Assembly: GCA_947846985.1 (NCBI GenBank)
Contig: CANTUZ010000025.1
Location: 6,756,100 to 6,820,099, forward strand
Source of the DNA: Fratercula arctica
Taxonomy: Eukaryota; Chordata; Aves; Charadriiformes; Alcidae
Length of the DNA stretch: 64,000 bases
Direction of reading: 5' to 3'
Shown: positions 22,056-32,083 of the stretch, piece after piece
Layout of the letters: each line of letters starts with the position of its first letter
Position numbering within the stretch: the first letter of the stretch is position 1
Program-made: the position numbers and the translations under genes
Notes under the pieces: generated by a model
The model's database searches: none
What the model was told of the DNA's origin: nothing
The model's input: the letters and a program-made list of their open reading frames with translations, nothing else

Positions 22056-22610
22056 TCCAGAGGGTAGTGGTCAACAGCTCATTGTCCAGATGGAGATCAG
22101 TGACAAGTGGTGTCCCTCGGGGATACGTATTGGGACCAGTACTGTTTAATATCTTCATCAATGACATAGACAGTGGGATTGAGTGCACCCGCAGCAAATT
22201 TGGAGATGACACCAAGCTGTGGTGCAGTTTGACATGCCTGAGGGAGGGGATGCCATCCAGAGGGACCTGGACAAGCTTGAGAAGTGGGCCTGTGTGAACC
22301 TCATGAGGTTCAACAAGGGCAAGTGCAGGGTCCTGCACCTGGATCAGGGTAACCCCTGGTATCAATACAGGCTGAGAGAGTACTGCATACCGGAGAGTAG
22401 CCCTGCCGAGAAGGACTTGGGGGTACTGGTGGACGAAAAGCTGGACATGAGCCAACAATGGGCACTCGCAGCCCAGAAAGCCAATCTTATCCTGGGCTCC
22501 ATCAAAAGAAGCGTGGCCAGCAAGTTGAGGGAGCTGGTTCTGCCCCTCTACTCTGCCCTGGTGAGACCCCACCTGGAGTAGCGCATCCAGCTCTAGAGAC
22601 CTCAGTTCAG
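22056..22610 (+). mobile_element. CR1 LINE, left half, interrupted by ERVL provirus
   Basis: CR1 ORF2 reverse-transcriptase C-terminal half ([27 protein letters not shown] in place of the usual FADD box, then [17 protein letters not shown]). It stops at the target site TTCAG (22606-22610) of the provirus and continues at 28398. Several stops are present. Confidence 0.9.
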
Positions 22611-22948
22611 TGTCGTGGTTTGGCCTCAGATGGCAACAAAGAACGTGTCGCTCGCTCGCTCAGTGCTTCCCGGTACGGGAAGGATCAGAAGAAAAAGGCA
22701 AAACTCTTGGGTTGAGACAAAGGCAGTTTAACAGAACAGCAAAGGGAACAAGGAAACAACAACACTAACACGGACAGAGGAATATACAAACGCGATTACA
22801 GAACCGCCGCTCCCCGCCGGTCCGGACCCAGGACGCACCAGCCCGCTCCAAACCCAACTTCCTGCCCCCTCCCCTCCTTTTAATCTCAGGGTGGGCGTGG
22901 CTCACATGGCATGGAATACTTAACCCTGTCCCTGCCGGAACCAGGACA
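22611..22948 (-). repeat. 3' LTR of ERVL-like provirus
   Basis: 338 bp, matching the right LTR except for a 17-bp-scale difference near 22655-22680, where this copy has extra GCTCGCTCAGTGCTTCC-type sequence, plus scattered substitutions. On the minus strand it begins TGTCCTGGTTCCGGC. Confidence 0.93.
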
Positions 22949-23232
22949 TTATCCACCCCTTATTCCATACCATTTTTGCCATGCCCAGATCTTACAGTTT
23001 TGAGAACATGTGACTGGTGTACCCGGCATAGCTCATGCACACAGTCCATGGGCCGAGGATGTAGATCTTGAGGAAGTTGCTGGGTGTCAGCTCTGATCCC
23101 ATCACCACTTTGCTTTACTCAATTCTTCATCAAAGTCCATCTCTCCTTAATTTGGGTGATTCTTACTGCAGTACAGCCGATAGCAATTATAGTAACGAGG
23201 ACATACAGTGACAGTGTAACATACGATTTGAT

Positions 23233-25632
23233 TCATTGGCTATTCTCACCCAAAATCAAGTCCCCATGAGGTACACATCGGACTTCCCCATCCTGCCGCA
23301 TTACCCACCAAGTGCACCCAGGTCCTTGGGCAAAAGCAATCCCACGGATGGGTTGGCCTTTGCCTGAGGCAGGACTAACCCAGACTGTCTTCCCCAACAT
23401 ATTCTTCATGGGCACTACGGGGACCTTATCCCCTTCTACAGTACGTGGAAGTTTTGACTGGGCAGGGCCAGCCCGATTGGTAGATCCCCTGGTATTAACT
23501 AGCCAGGTAGCCTTTGCTAAATGTGCATCCCAATGTTTTAAGGTCCCACCACCCATTGCTCTCAGTGTAGTTTTTAACAGTCCATTGTATCATTCTATCT
23601 TCCCAGAGGCTGGTGCGTGATAGGGGATGTGATACACCCACTCAATACCATGCTCTTTGGCCCAGGTGTCTATGAGGCTGTTTCGGAAATGAGTCCCATT
23701 GTCCGACTCACTTCTCTCTGGGGTACCATGTCGCCACAGGACTTGCTTTTCAAGGCCCAGGATAGTGTTCCGGGCAGTGGCATGGGGCACAGGGTATGTT
23801 TCCAGCCATCCAGTGGTTGCTTCCACCATTGTGAGCACATGGCGCTTGCCTTGACGGGTTCGTGGCAGTGTGATATAATCAATCTGCCAGGCCTCCCCAT
23901 ATTTATATTTCAACCATCGTCCTCCATACCAAAGAGGCTTTAACCGCTTGGCTTGCTTGATTGCAGCGCATGTCTCACATCCATGGATGACCTGTGCAAT
24001 AGTGTCCATGGTCAAGTCCACCCCTCGGTCACGAGCCCATCTATATGTCCCATCTCTTCCTCGATGGCCTGAGGTCTCATGGGCCCACCGAGCTAGGAAT
24101 AGTTCACCCTTATGTTGCCAATCCAGATCCACTTGAGCCACTCCAATCCTGGCAGCCCGATCCACCTGCTGGTTGTTCTGATGTTCCTCCGTGGCCTGAT
24201 TCTTCGGTACGTGGGCAGCTACGTGGCGTACTTTCACAACCAGATTCTCTATCCGGGCAGCAATATCTTGCCATAGTTCAGCAGCCCAGATGGGTTTGCC
24301 TCTGCGCTGCCAGTTGCCCTGCTTCCACTGCTGTAGCCACCCCCACAGAGCATTTGCCACCATCCATGAGTCAGTACAGAGATAAAGTACTGGCCATTCT
24401 TCTCGCTCGGCAATGTCCAAAGCCAGCTGCATGGCTTTCACCTCTGCAACCTGGCTCGATTCACCTTGTCCTTCACTGGCTTCTGCCACTTGTCGTGTAG
24501 GACTCCACACAGCAGCCTTCCACTTTCGATGCTTTCCCACAATCCGGCAGGACCCATCAGTGAACAGGGCATATTGCTTCTCATGTTCTGGCAGTTTATT
24601 ATATGGTGGGGCCTCTTCCGCACGCGTCACCTCCTCCTCTGGTGACATTCCGAAATCCTTGCCCTCTGGCCAGTCCATGATCACTTCCAGAATTCCTGGG
24701 CGACTGGGGTTTCCCATTCGAGTTTGCTGTGTGATCAGTGCAATCCACTTACTCCAGGTAGCATCAGTTGCGTGATGTGTGGTGGGGACCCTTTCTTTGA
24801 ACATCCAACCCAGCACCGGCAGTCGAGGTGCTAAGAGGAGCTGCGCTTCTGTACCAACCACCTCTGAAGCAGCTCGAACCCCTTCATATGCTGCCAATAT
24901 CTCCTTTTCTGTTGGAGTGTAGCGGGCTTCGGATCCTCTGTATCCCCGACTCCAAAACCCTAGGGGTCGACCCCGGGTCTCCCCTGGTGCCTTCTGCCAG
25001 AGGCTCCAGGTAGGGCCATTCTCCCCGGCTGTGGTGTAGAGCACGTTTTTAACATCTTGTCCTGCCCGGACTGGCCCCAGGGCCACTGCATGGACTATTT
25101 CCTGTTTGATTTGTTCAAAAGCTTGTCCTTGCTCAGGACCCCATTTAAAATCGTTCTTCTTCCGGGTTACTTGATACAGAGGGCTTACAATCAGACTGTA
25201 ATCTGGGATATGCATCCTCCAAAAACCCACAATGCCTAAGAAAGCTTGTGTTTCCTTTTTGCTAGTTGGTGGAGACATAGCTGCTATTTTGTTGATCACA
25301 TCCATTGGGATTTGGCGGCGTCCATCTTGCCATTTTATGCCTAAGAACTGGATCTCCTGTGCAGGTCCCTTGACCTTACTTCGTTTTATGGCAAAACCAG
25401 CTTTCAGAAGGATAAGGACTATTTTATCCCCTTTCTCAAAAACTTCTTCGGCTGTGTCTCCCCATACAATGATGTCATCAATGTACTGCAGATGTTCTGG
25501 AGCTTCACCCTGTTCCAGTGCAGTCTGGATCAGTCCATGGGAAATGGTGGGGCTGTGTTTCCACCCCCCTGGGGCAGTCGATTCCAGGTGTACTGGATGC
25601 CCCTCCAAGTGAAAGCAAACTGTGGCCTGCAC
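23233..25632 (-). pseudogene. pol: ERVL pol: RT C-terminus, RNase H, integrase
   Basis: From 25632 the frame is open for 680 codons. The RT box YIDD is at residues 50-53. RNase H acidic residues are in FTDGS (D359), AEVKA (E397), CTDSW (D421) and VDRAA (D491). The integrase zinc site has H518, H523, C552 and C555, and the catalytic triad is D585, D644 and E680, with the D,D35E spacing intact. The frame then meets one TGA (23592-23590), after which the same frame continues to 23233 with the integrase C-terminal DNA-binding part. That TGA looks like a CpG decay of CGA. The part before residue 25 belongs to the other frame (see next entry). Confidence 0.9.
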
Positions 25633-26399
25633 TCTGCTGCCAAAGGGATTGAGAAAAATGCATTCGCTCTATCAATCGTGGCATACCACTTGGCTGCCTT
25701 GGACTCCAGTTCATACTGGAGTTCTAGCATGTCCGGCACAGCAGCGCTCAGCGGTGGCGTGACTTCATTCAGGCCACGATAGTCCACAGTTAGCCTCCAC
25801 TCTCCATTAGATTTTCGCACCGGCCATATGGGGCTGTTAAAGGGTGAGCGAGTCTTGCTGATCACTCCTTGAACCTCTAGCTGACGAATCAGCTTATGGA
25901 TGGGAATCAGAGAGTCTCGGTTAGTGCGATATTGCCGCCGATGCACCGTTGTGGTAGCAATCGGCACCTGCTGTTCTTTGACCCTCAACAACCCCACAAC
26001 AGAAGAGTCCTCCGAGAGACCAGGCAAGGTGGACAACTGTTTAACTTCCTCCGCCTCCAAGGCAGCTATGCCAAAGGCCCACCGGTACCCCTTTGGGTCC
26101 TTAAAATACCCTCTCCTGAGGTAATCTATACCAAGGATGCATGGAGCATCTGGGCCAGTCACAATGGGATGCTTTTGCCACTCATTCCCAGTTAGGCTCA
26201 CTTCAGCCTCCAGTACAGCCAACTCTTGGGATCCCCCTGTCACCCCAGAAATACAAATGGGTTCTGCCCCTCTATAGCTTGATGGTATCAGAGTGCACTG
26301 TGCTCCTGTGTCCACTAGAGCCTTATACTCCCGTGGGTCTGATGTGCCAGGCCATCGAATCCACACTGTCCAATAAACCCGGTTGTCCCTTTCCTCCAC
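25530..26399 (-). pseudogene. pol: ERVL protease and RT N-terminus
   Basis: The frame starts MEERDNRVYW. It has the protease active site LVDTGAQ (residues 30-36) and a second protease block ILGIDYL, then RT landmarks SPFNSPIWPVRKSNGEWR, VDYRGLN and LPQG. It leaves the correct frame near LPQGGG, where one extra base in a C/G run (about 25562-25575) shifts reading. The pol entry at 25632 picks up the correct frame with WKHSPT. Protease and pol thus form one polyprotein broken by a single-base indel. Sequence on the two sides of the shift is otherwise well preserved. Confidence 0.88.
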
Positions 26400-26420
26400 C
26401 TGGCCGGAGGCAGGGCCCCT

Positions 26421-27092
26421 CTAATACTGGTCATGGTATCCGGTACTCACTTCTTGCAGAAATGACTTGGAGGTTCCTTCAAGAGGATCAGAAGCAAGAT
26501 CAGGCCTTATGCTCTGTCTGGGGAGCTGCCCACTGGAAACTGGGGCGGCACTTTTCCTGGAGGGATCCCCTTTTGTGGTTGTCCTTCCTTGCAACTCCTG
26601 TACCCGTGCCCGCAGGATCCAAGTAGGTTGTCCATCCCACTTCCTCATGTCCTCTCCATGGTCTCGCAGGTAGAACCACAGGGAGCCTCGTGGTGTGTAC
26701 CCTCTGTAGACTCTCTCTTGAGTGGGGAAATGCCTGCTCCTAATAGCTGAGATGCTGGCCCTTACAGGTGGGGAGTAGGACATATTCTCTTCAAGTTGCT
26801 GGACATTCTGGGACAGTTTCTCCACAGCTGAGACAAGGGGGGAAGAGAGGCTTTCTTCATATCGCCGGAGCCGGCCAGCCACCTCATCCACCCTTGGTCC
26901 TTCTTCCCCTTTCCATTCCATTACTGCCAGTGAGTTGGCATATGATGATGGTGCGCTCCGTACAAACTTCCGCCACATGGGCCTTGTGCAGTGCACCTCA
27001 TCAGGGTCCGTGGGTAAGTCTGTGTTGTCCAAGTCATAATAAATCATCTCCCGCACGGCTAATTCTCTCAGGTACTGGATACCTCTTTCCAT
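26421..27092 (-). pseudogene. gag: ERVL gag, C-terminal part
   Basis: A 223-codon frame with a helical, charged region (VDEVAGRLRRYEE, then AVEKLSQNVQQLEENMSYS) that may form a coiled coil, and a basic, Ser/Thr/Pro-rich end. No CCHC zinc knuckle is visible, as in other ERVL gags. The frame is open upstream of the ATG (QPSKWTTMERG), so the ATG is internal and the true gag enters from the 27068-27655 frame through a shift near the repeat at 27120-27260. The stop lies 21 bp upstream of the protease frame. Confidence 0.7.
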
Positions 27093-27655
27093 GGTGGTCC
27101 ACTTGCTTGGTTGACATACAACATCTTCACTGAAGGGGTTGCAGTAGCTGCAGTGCCTGTCGCAGGGGTTGCAGTAGCCGCAGTGCCTGTCGCAGGGGCC
27201 GCAGCGCCTGCCGCGGCAGCGCCTGCCGCAGGGGCCGCAGCAGCCGCAGTGCCTGCTGGTCTGGTCTCTGTCTCTTTCTCCTGAGGGTGCTGCATAGCAC
27301 TGAGCAGTGCCTGGTAGACACTAGCCAGGGCCCAGCACAGTGCGGTGAGTTGTGCCTCTCTAGAACAGCCACAGCATTTTCCCTTCAGATATTCTACTAC
27401 TCTGTCAGGGTCCTGTAATTGTTCAGGGGTGAAGTCCCAGACCATTGGAGGCGAGAAGTTCTCTAAGTACCTGCCCATGTTCTCCCACATGCCATGCCAC
27501 CCCTGACTGTCCAGCCTTGGAGCAGATCTCTGGGTGGTAGTCTTCAATAGTCGTTTAACCCTAAACCAGACCTGGAACATATTCAGCAGACATAACACTA
27601 GGAACATGCTAGTTTGAGCATCCCAAGGATATTCAAAATTCTCAAAAGCTGTCAT
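27068..27655 (-). pseudogene. gag: ERVL gag, N-terminal part with Ala/Pro/Thr repeat
   Basis: The frame begins MTAFENFEYPWDAQ, then a hydrophobic stretch (SMFLVLCLLNMFQVWF, residues 16-31). A globular-looking part follows (PPMVWDFTPEQLQDPDRVVEYLKGKCCGCS), then about 45 residues of Ala/Pro/Thr/Gly repeats encoded by near-30-bp units (27120-27260). It runs out of the downstream gag frame after the repeat. Its ATG overlaps the stop of the hydrophobic ORF in ATGA (27655-27652). By position it is the gag start. Its similarity to described gag proteins could not be judged by eye. Confidence 0.65.
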
Positions 27656-27972
27656 ACCTGACCCAAAGGAGAAAAGGGAGGCAAAAGAGCTGGGGAAAGT
27701 GTCCCCCCCTCCATTTCCCCCATAGACTGGGTGTAATTATTAATGAATTCTGAGAGGTGGTGCCCAATGTACGGACAGGACAGCAATACCACATAAACGC
27801 CCCAAAATAACCATCTAACAAGTGATGTTATCATATCATAAGCCGATATTGCACAGGACAGTAAAATGATAATCCTCATCCCCCTCCCGGAAGTAACAAA
27901 TATCATCACAGGGAGTGCATAAAACACATAGGAGTTTACATAACACAGCCATGAGAACAAACTAAGCAACAT
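27652..27972 (-). CDS. Small hydrophobic ORF upstream of ERVL gag
   Basis: 106 codons, intact, beginning about 105 bp inside the 5' LTR boundary. Residues 1-27 (MLLSLFSWLCYVNSYVFYAL...), about 33-50 (MRIIILLSCAISAYDMIT) and about 52-68 (RWLFWGVYVVLLSCPYI) look like membrane segments. The polar tail has one NYT glycosylation motif. Its stop overlaps the gag ATG as ATGA, an arrangement that would allow termination-reinitiation. I do not recognise it. It could be a leader peptide, a membrane anchor once joined to gag, or a chance ORF in the leader; the hydrophobic run and exact overlap argue mildly against chance. Confidence 0.5.
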   Translation of the reverse strand: MLLSLFSWLCYVNSYVFYALPVMIFVTSGRGMRIIILLSCAISAYDMITSLVRWLFWGVYVVLLSCPYIGHHLSEFINNYTQSMGEMEGGTLSPALLPPFSPLGQV

Positions 27973-28050
27973 AGTGACCAGTGACTATTTACCTAACAAA
28001 GTCGTTTTTTCAAGCTCTAGTTGGATTCTGTCGTTATCTCAGCCCTTCGA

Positions 28051-28068
28051 GCCCCACGTTGGGCACCA
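28051..28068 (-). other. Primer-binding site of ERVL-like provirus
   Basis: The minus strand reads TGGTGCCCAACGTGGGGC, eight bases inside the LTR edge. As I recall the sites, it differs at one base from the one used with lysine tRNA (CUU), which is unusual for an ERVL-type element, where leucine tRNA is more common. Confidence 0.7.
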
Positions 28069-28076
28069 AAAAGGAC

Positions 28077-28397
28077 TGTCATGGTTTGGCCTCAGACGGC
28101 AACAAAGAACCACGTGTCGCTCGTACGGGAAGGATCAGAAGAAAAAGGCAAAACTCTTGGGTTGAGACAAAGGCAGTTTAACAGAACACCAAAGGGAACA
28201 AGAAAACAACAACACTAACACGGACAGAGGAATATACAAACGCGATTACGGAACCGCCGCTCCCCGCCGGTCCGGACCCGGGACACACCAGCCCGCTCCA
28301 AACCCGACCGCCGGCCCCCTCCCTCCTTTTAATCTCAGGGTGGGCGTGGCTCACATGGCATGGAATACTTAACCCTGTCCCTGCCGGAACCAGGATA
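28077..28397 (-). repeat. 5' LTR of ERVL-like provirus
   Basis: 321 bp, closely similar to the left LTR. It ends at the outer side with CAGGATA against target copy TTCAG. The terminal dinucleotide on the minus strand reads TA at the outer edge, a single-base departure from TG. Confidence 0.92.
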
Positions 28398-28885
28398 TTC
28401 AGGAAAGACATGGTCCTGTTGGAATGGGTCCAGCGAACGGCCACAAAAATGATCAGAGGGATGAAACACCTCTCCTATGAGGACAGGCTGAGAGAGTTGG
28501 GGTTGTTCAGCCTGGAGAAGAGAAGGCTCCAAGGAGACATTATTGCAGCCTTCCAGTACTTAAAGGGGGCTTATCAGAAAGATGGGGACAAACTTTTTAT
28601 TAGGGCCTGTAGTGATAGGTCAAGGGGTAATGGTTTTAAACTGAAAGAGGGTAGATTTAGACTAAATATAAGGAAGAAATTTTTTACAATGAGGGTGGTG
28701 AAACACTGGAACAGGTTGCTCGGAGAGGTGGTAGATGCCCCATCCCTGGAAACATTCAAGGTCAGGTTGGATGGGGCTCTGAGCAACCTGATCTAGTGGA
28801 AGATGTCCCTGCCCATGTCAGGGGGGTTGGACTAGATGACCTTTAAATGTCCCTTCTAACCCAAACTATGCTATGATTCTATGAA
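28398..28885 (+). mobile_element. CR1 LINE, right half after ERVL insertion
   Basis: Begins with the second copy of TTCAG and resumes CR1 ORF2 exactly where 22610 left off (RKDMVLLEWVQRTATKMI), ending with the CR1 3' UTR and its TATGATTCTATGA tail. The fit of the two halves confirms the insertion boundaries. Confidence 0.92.
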
Positions 28886-29948
28886 TATGGCCCTAAAGAG
28901 CTTGTCCATGGTCATGCTGAGTTTGAAGTAAACCAGAAAGTTGATGTTGGATGTTTCCTAAGTCCCACAGGTCAGGCAGGGAAAATTTGGGGGAAGCAGG
29001 ATTTACGTAAGTAATCCTTTAATGTAATTTTAGGTGAGCCAGAGGAAAGCACAGTCCCCTTACCTAGTTTCATAACGTCCTGTAGGAGCTTCTGGCAGAG
29101 GTTCACAAACCTGCTTTGCCCTGGGATTCCTTTCTTCTCAACAGCCAGTTAGCTCCCTCTGCTCTCCGTGACCTTTTTTTCCATTTAAGAGACCAAGAAC
29201 CTATTTTTCCATTCAATTGAATGTGATTATAATTGGTGTGAATTATGCAAAACCTTTTGTCACATTTTTCATTCTGGCTCATTCAAAGCCCTGGATCTGA
29301 AACCCCACTCTGCACTGCTCTTCCAGGTCTGAATCTGTAGAGCAAGCCCATTTCTAGTTTCAGAAATCTTTGTCTGGTTGATCATATTAGTAATTATGAT
29401 TTGCATGAACGTAAGTCACTACATTTAAATTTGAGTTAGTGGATGAATACCATCAGATGTCCTTTAGTAAGTCCTTTGCAATATGTCAATAACTGCTGAG
29501 AGCATAACAAAGGCCCTTTGTGTTATTGCACAGTGGAGCCAAAAATGTTCTCAAAGCAAAGCCTATTTTCAATACAATTACATACAGCTCATACATAAAA
29601 CTTGTCATACCGTAGCCAAAAATGTAGTCCTTTAGATTCCATTAACATCTTCATCTCTATATATTAACAATAGAAACAAATGTATGGTAAGACCACTTAT
29701 ATTTCACCGGTTCCTTTCTTTTATTCTATTTGATATATTACTTCTTGTCTAAGGACACAGTCCTGCAAGAATCTTACTGCTGGCACAAATAGCCTTGCAC
29801 CATTGGGAGTTCAGTCAGTGAATTCAGGACTGTTTTGATATATTTTGGGGTAGTGCCTGTTACTGATCCTAACTGGAGACTTTAAAATCTGCAGAAAATG
29901 TAGCAAATACTTTTTAAAATACTGCAGAGAAGGATTAAAATAGACAGA

Positions 29949-29984
<36 letters not shown>

Positions 29985-30614
29985 TAGGTGTGCTAAGAAC
30001 AGGAGGATGTATTCAAACTTTCCAGTGAACGCTTAGATGCCTAAGATCGTATTTTAGGAAACTCCAGCCATATCTATCAGCTGAAGCATCCTGTCAGGAT
30101 GATCCATTTGGAGACACTTCAACAATTAAATAATCCTTTCTGCACTTGAAATGATGGAAACAATTTTGGATCCCCCAATGTTGGTGGGAGAATCAGACGA
30201 TACTCCCTACAAGAAAGTACTATAATTCAGCTGGGAAATTTTGTTCCTTAGTCATTTTTCCTCACGTTCTTGCATCCTTCCATTACACAGTATAATGACT
30301 GTAGAGCCAGGTGCCAATCATATCCTAACTCTCCATTATGTTCTCTCTTGTATTTCAGTATTTAATATCTTTCTTTTGGAGGGCACTAATGGGAAAGAAA
30401 ATTATGATAATCCACAGTGCCGTCTCATTCCTCAGTAGTGTATGTTTCTCTGCCACTACAACATCTGTGTTTACATGGTTCCAGGAAGAATCACTTTTTA
30501 CAGAAATAATTTTCCTTGTATAGAAATCCATAGTCAGTAAAGGGCTGCCATAATGACCCATCTCATCCTCAGCCTTAGTCCTAGTGAAAGGACAGAAGGG
30601 ATGCGATGGCTATG
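28886..30614. other. No gene recognised
   Basis: AT-rich DNA with one pure T run of about 28 bp (29952-29979), possibly the A tail of an old minus-strand retrocopy. No coding signal. Confidence 0.4.
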
Positions 30615-30749
30615 CCACGGTAAGAGGTGGAACAGATTGAAGGACGCCTGGTAGCTGAAATACTTCAGAAAAATATAAATGCTGCCTTTCTCTGCTGGGG
30701 ATGGGTCAATTCTCTGGAGACCTGTGCTGGTTTTGACAGCATCACAAAG
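30615..30749 (+). repeat. 135-bp duplicated block, copy 1
   Basis: CCACGGTAAGAGGTGGAACA to GACAGCATCACAAAG. It matches 37135-37269 with three substitutions and no gap seen, in the same orientation. Neither flank is shared. Confidence 0.9.
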
Positions 30750-31675
30750 GTGTAAAGGTAAATTATTTCCTGTTTCAGAGCCCTGCTAAGGGCCTTTGCC
30801 GAAACAGTTCAATGTTTGCCTATTTCAGAGCCCCGCAAAGGACTTTCACTGAGACAGTTAGCAAAGTTGAAAAGATAAAATGATTTATTGAAGTGACAGG
30901 TATAACAGATTTGGGATTGCCATTGATAAATGCACTAGCTGCAATAGCGCTAATATACTACAATAATGCTAGCAAAATAAATGAGTAAATGAATAAATTA
31001 ATTAATGCTATCCTGGGAGTTCTTTCACCAAGAGGTGAAGGTGCAATGTTTACCAAGAAGGCATCCCTGTCTTGGTAGAGGAAGAGGGGCACAGCCCGTT
31101 GACTGTCCCTTCTAGGTCTCAAGTTTCTTCTTCCTCGGAGGCATCTCTCGATCATGTGTATGTGTATAGGTGTGTAGGTGTATACCTATACCTAAGTACC
31201 CTCTGTATTGCCCCCTATATCCTAACCTTATCTGATCCCTTCCCTGGGGTGACGTTTTAGCATGATTTGGGTGGAGAGTCGGGTGCTATAGTCATATATG
31301 TTTAGCATGTTCTTTTTGCTCATTATCATACTTAGGGGTGTCAACTTCAATATTCATTTTGTGGATAATTAAACAAAAGGTCTCACTCCGGGCACCATGG
31401 CCTACAAGATTCTGTGCTGAAGCCATTTATCTGTTTATTCCTTCGCTCCTGCGACTTTGAGCCAAACCAGGGCCGTCCTACAGCCACAAGACTCCCTCCT
31501 CCGGCTGTTTTTCACACTGACCTGTTGGCTCTCCCCCCACAGGGTTTCCACAGGAGATAAGCAGTCATCAGCATTGTTAACCTCTTATCTACAAAATTCC
31601 CACAATAATACAGGGATGTTTTCATTATGCTGAGCAGCGCTTACACAGAGTCAAGGCTTTTTCTGCTTCTCACAC
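30750..31675 (-). mobile_element. Possible minus-strand LTR-type sequence
   Basis: Read on the minus strand, it begins TGTGAGAAGCAG (from 31675) and has AATAAA signals near 31430 and 30880. Near 31395 a primer-site-like TGGTGCCCGGAGTGAGACC is present. This suggests an LTR and leader, but no coding part was recognised and boundaries are uncertain. Confidence 0.3.
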
Positions 31676-32083
31676 CACCCTGCCAACGAGTAGGCTGGGG
31701 ATGCACAAGAAGTTGGGACAGCTGACCAAAGAGATATTCCATACCATATGACGTCATGCTCAGCATATAAGCTGGGGAAAGAAGAAGGAAGGAGGTATGT
31801 TTGGAGTTATGGTGTTTTGTCTTCCCAAGTAACCGTTATGCATGATGGAGCTCTGCTTTCCTGGAGATGGCTGAACACCTGCCTGCCAATGGAAAGCAGT
31901 GAATGAATTCCTTGTTTTGCTTTGCTTGCATGTGTGGCTTTTGCCTTACCTGTTAAACTGTCTTTATCTCAACCCATGAGTTTTCTCGCTTTTACTCTTC
32001 TTATTCTCTCCCCCATCCCAACTGGGGGGAGCGAGCGAGCAGCTGTGTGGTGCTTAGTTGCCAGCTGGGGTTAAACCACTACA
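31676..32083 (+). mobile_element. ERVL-type LTR, 5'-truncated
   Basis: Contains a TATA-like CAGCATATAAGCTGGGG near 31760, the phrase CTGTTAAACTGTCTTTATCTC and the terminus GGGTTAAACCACTACA. These are shared in style with the LTR at 5652-5998 (TCTCAACCCA, CCACTACA end). The 5' end is missing or merges with the preceding element. Confidence 0.65.

Larger units (their letters stand above)
22611..28397 (-). mobile_element. ERVL-like provirus, nearly complete, no env
   Basis: Two LTRs (left 22611-22948, right 28077-28397) begin TGTC and end ACA or ATA, flanked by TTCAG on both sides. Reading right to left: 5' LTR, primer site (28068-28051), a hydrophobic ORF, gag, protease-RT-RNase H-integrase, polypurine tract (AATAAGGGGTGGATAA at 22964-22949) and 3' LTR. 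The RT and integrase style and the 5-bp duplication fit class III (ERVL). No env-like frame exists between integrase and the 3' LTR, which is normal for ERVL. Confidence 0.93.

Noticed and set aside
23617..26626. Plus-strand ORFs across the ERVL provirus (up to 161 codons)
   Set aside because: Antisense shadows of pol, which reads with all catalytic motifs on the minus strand.
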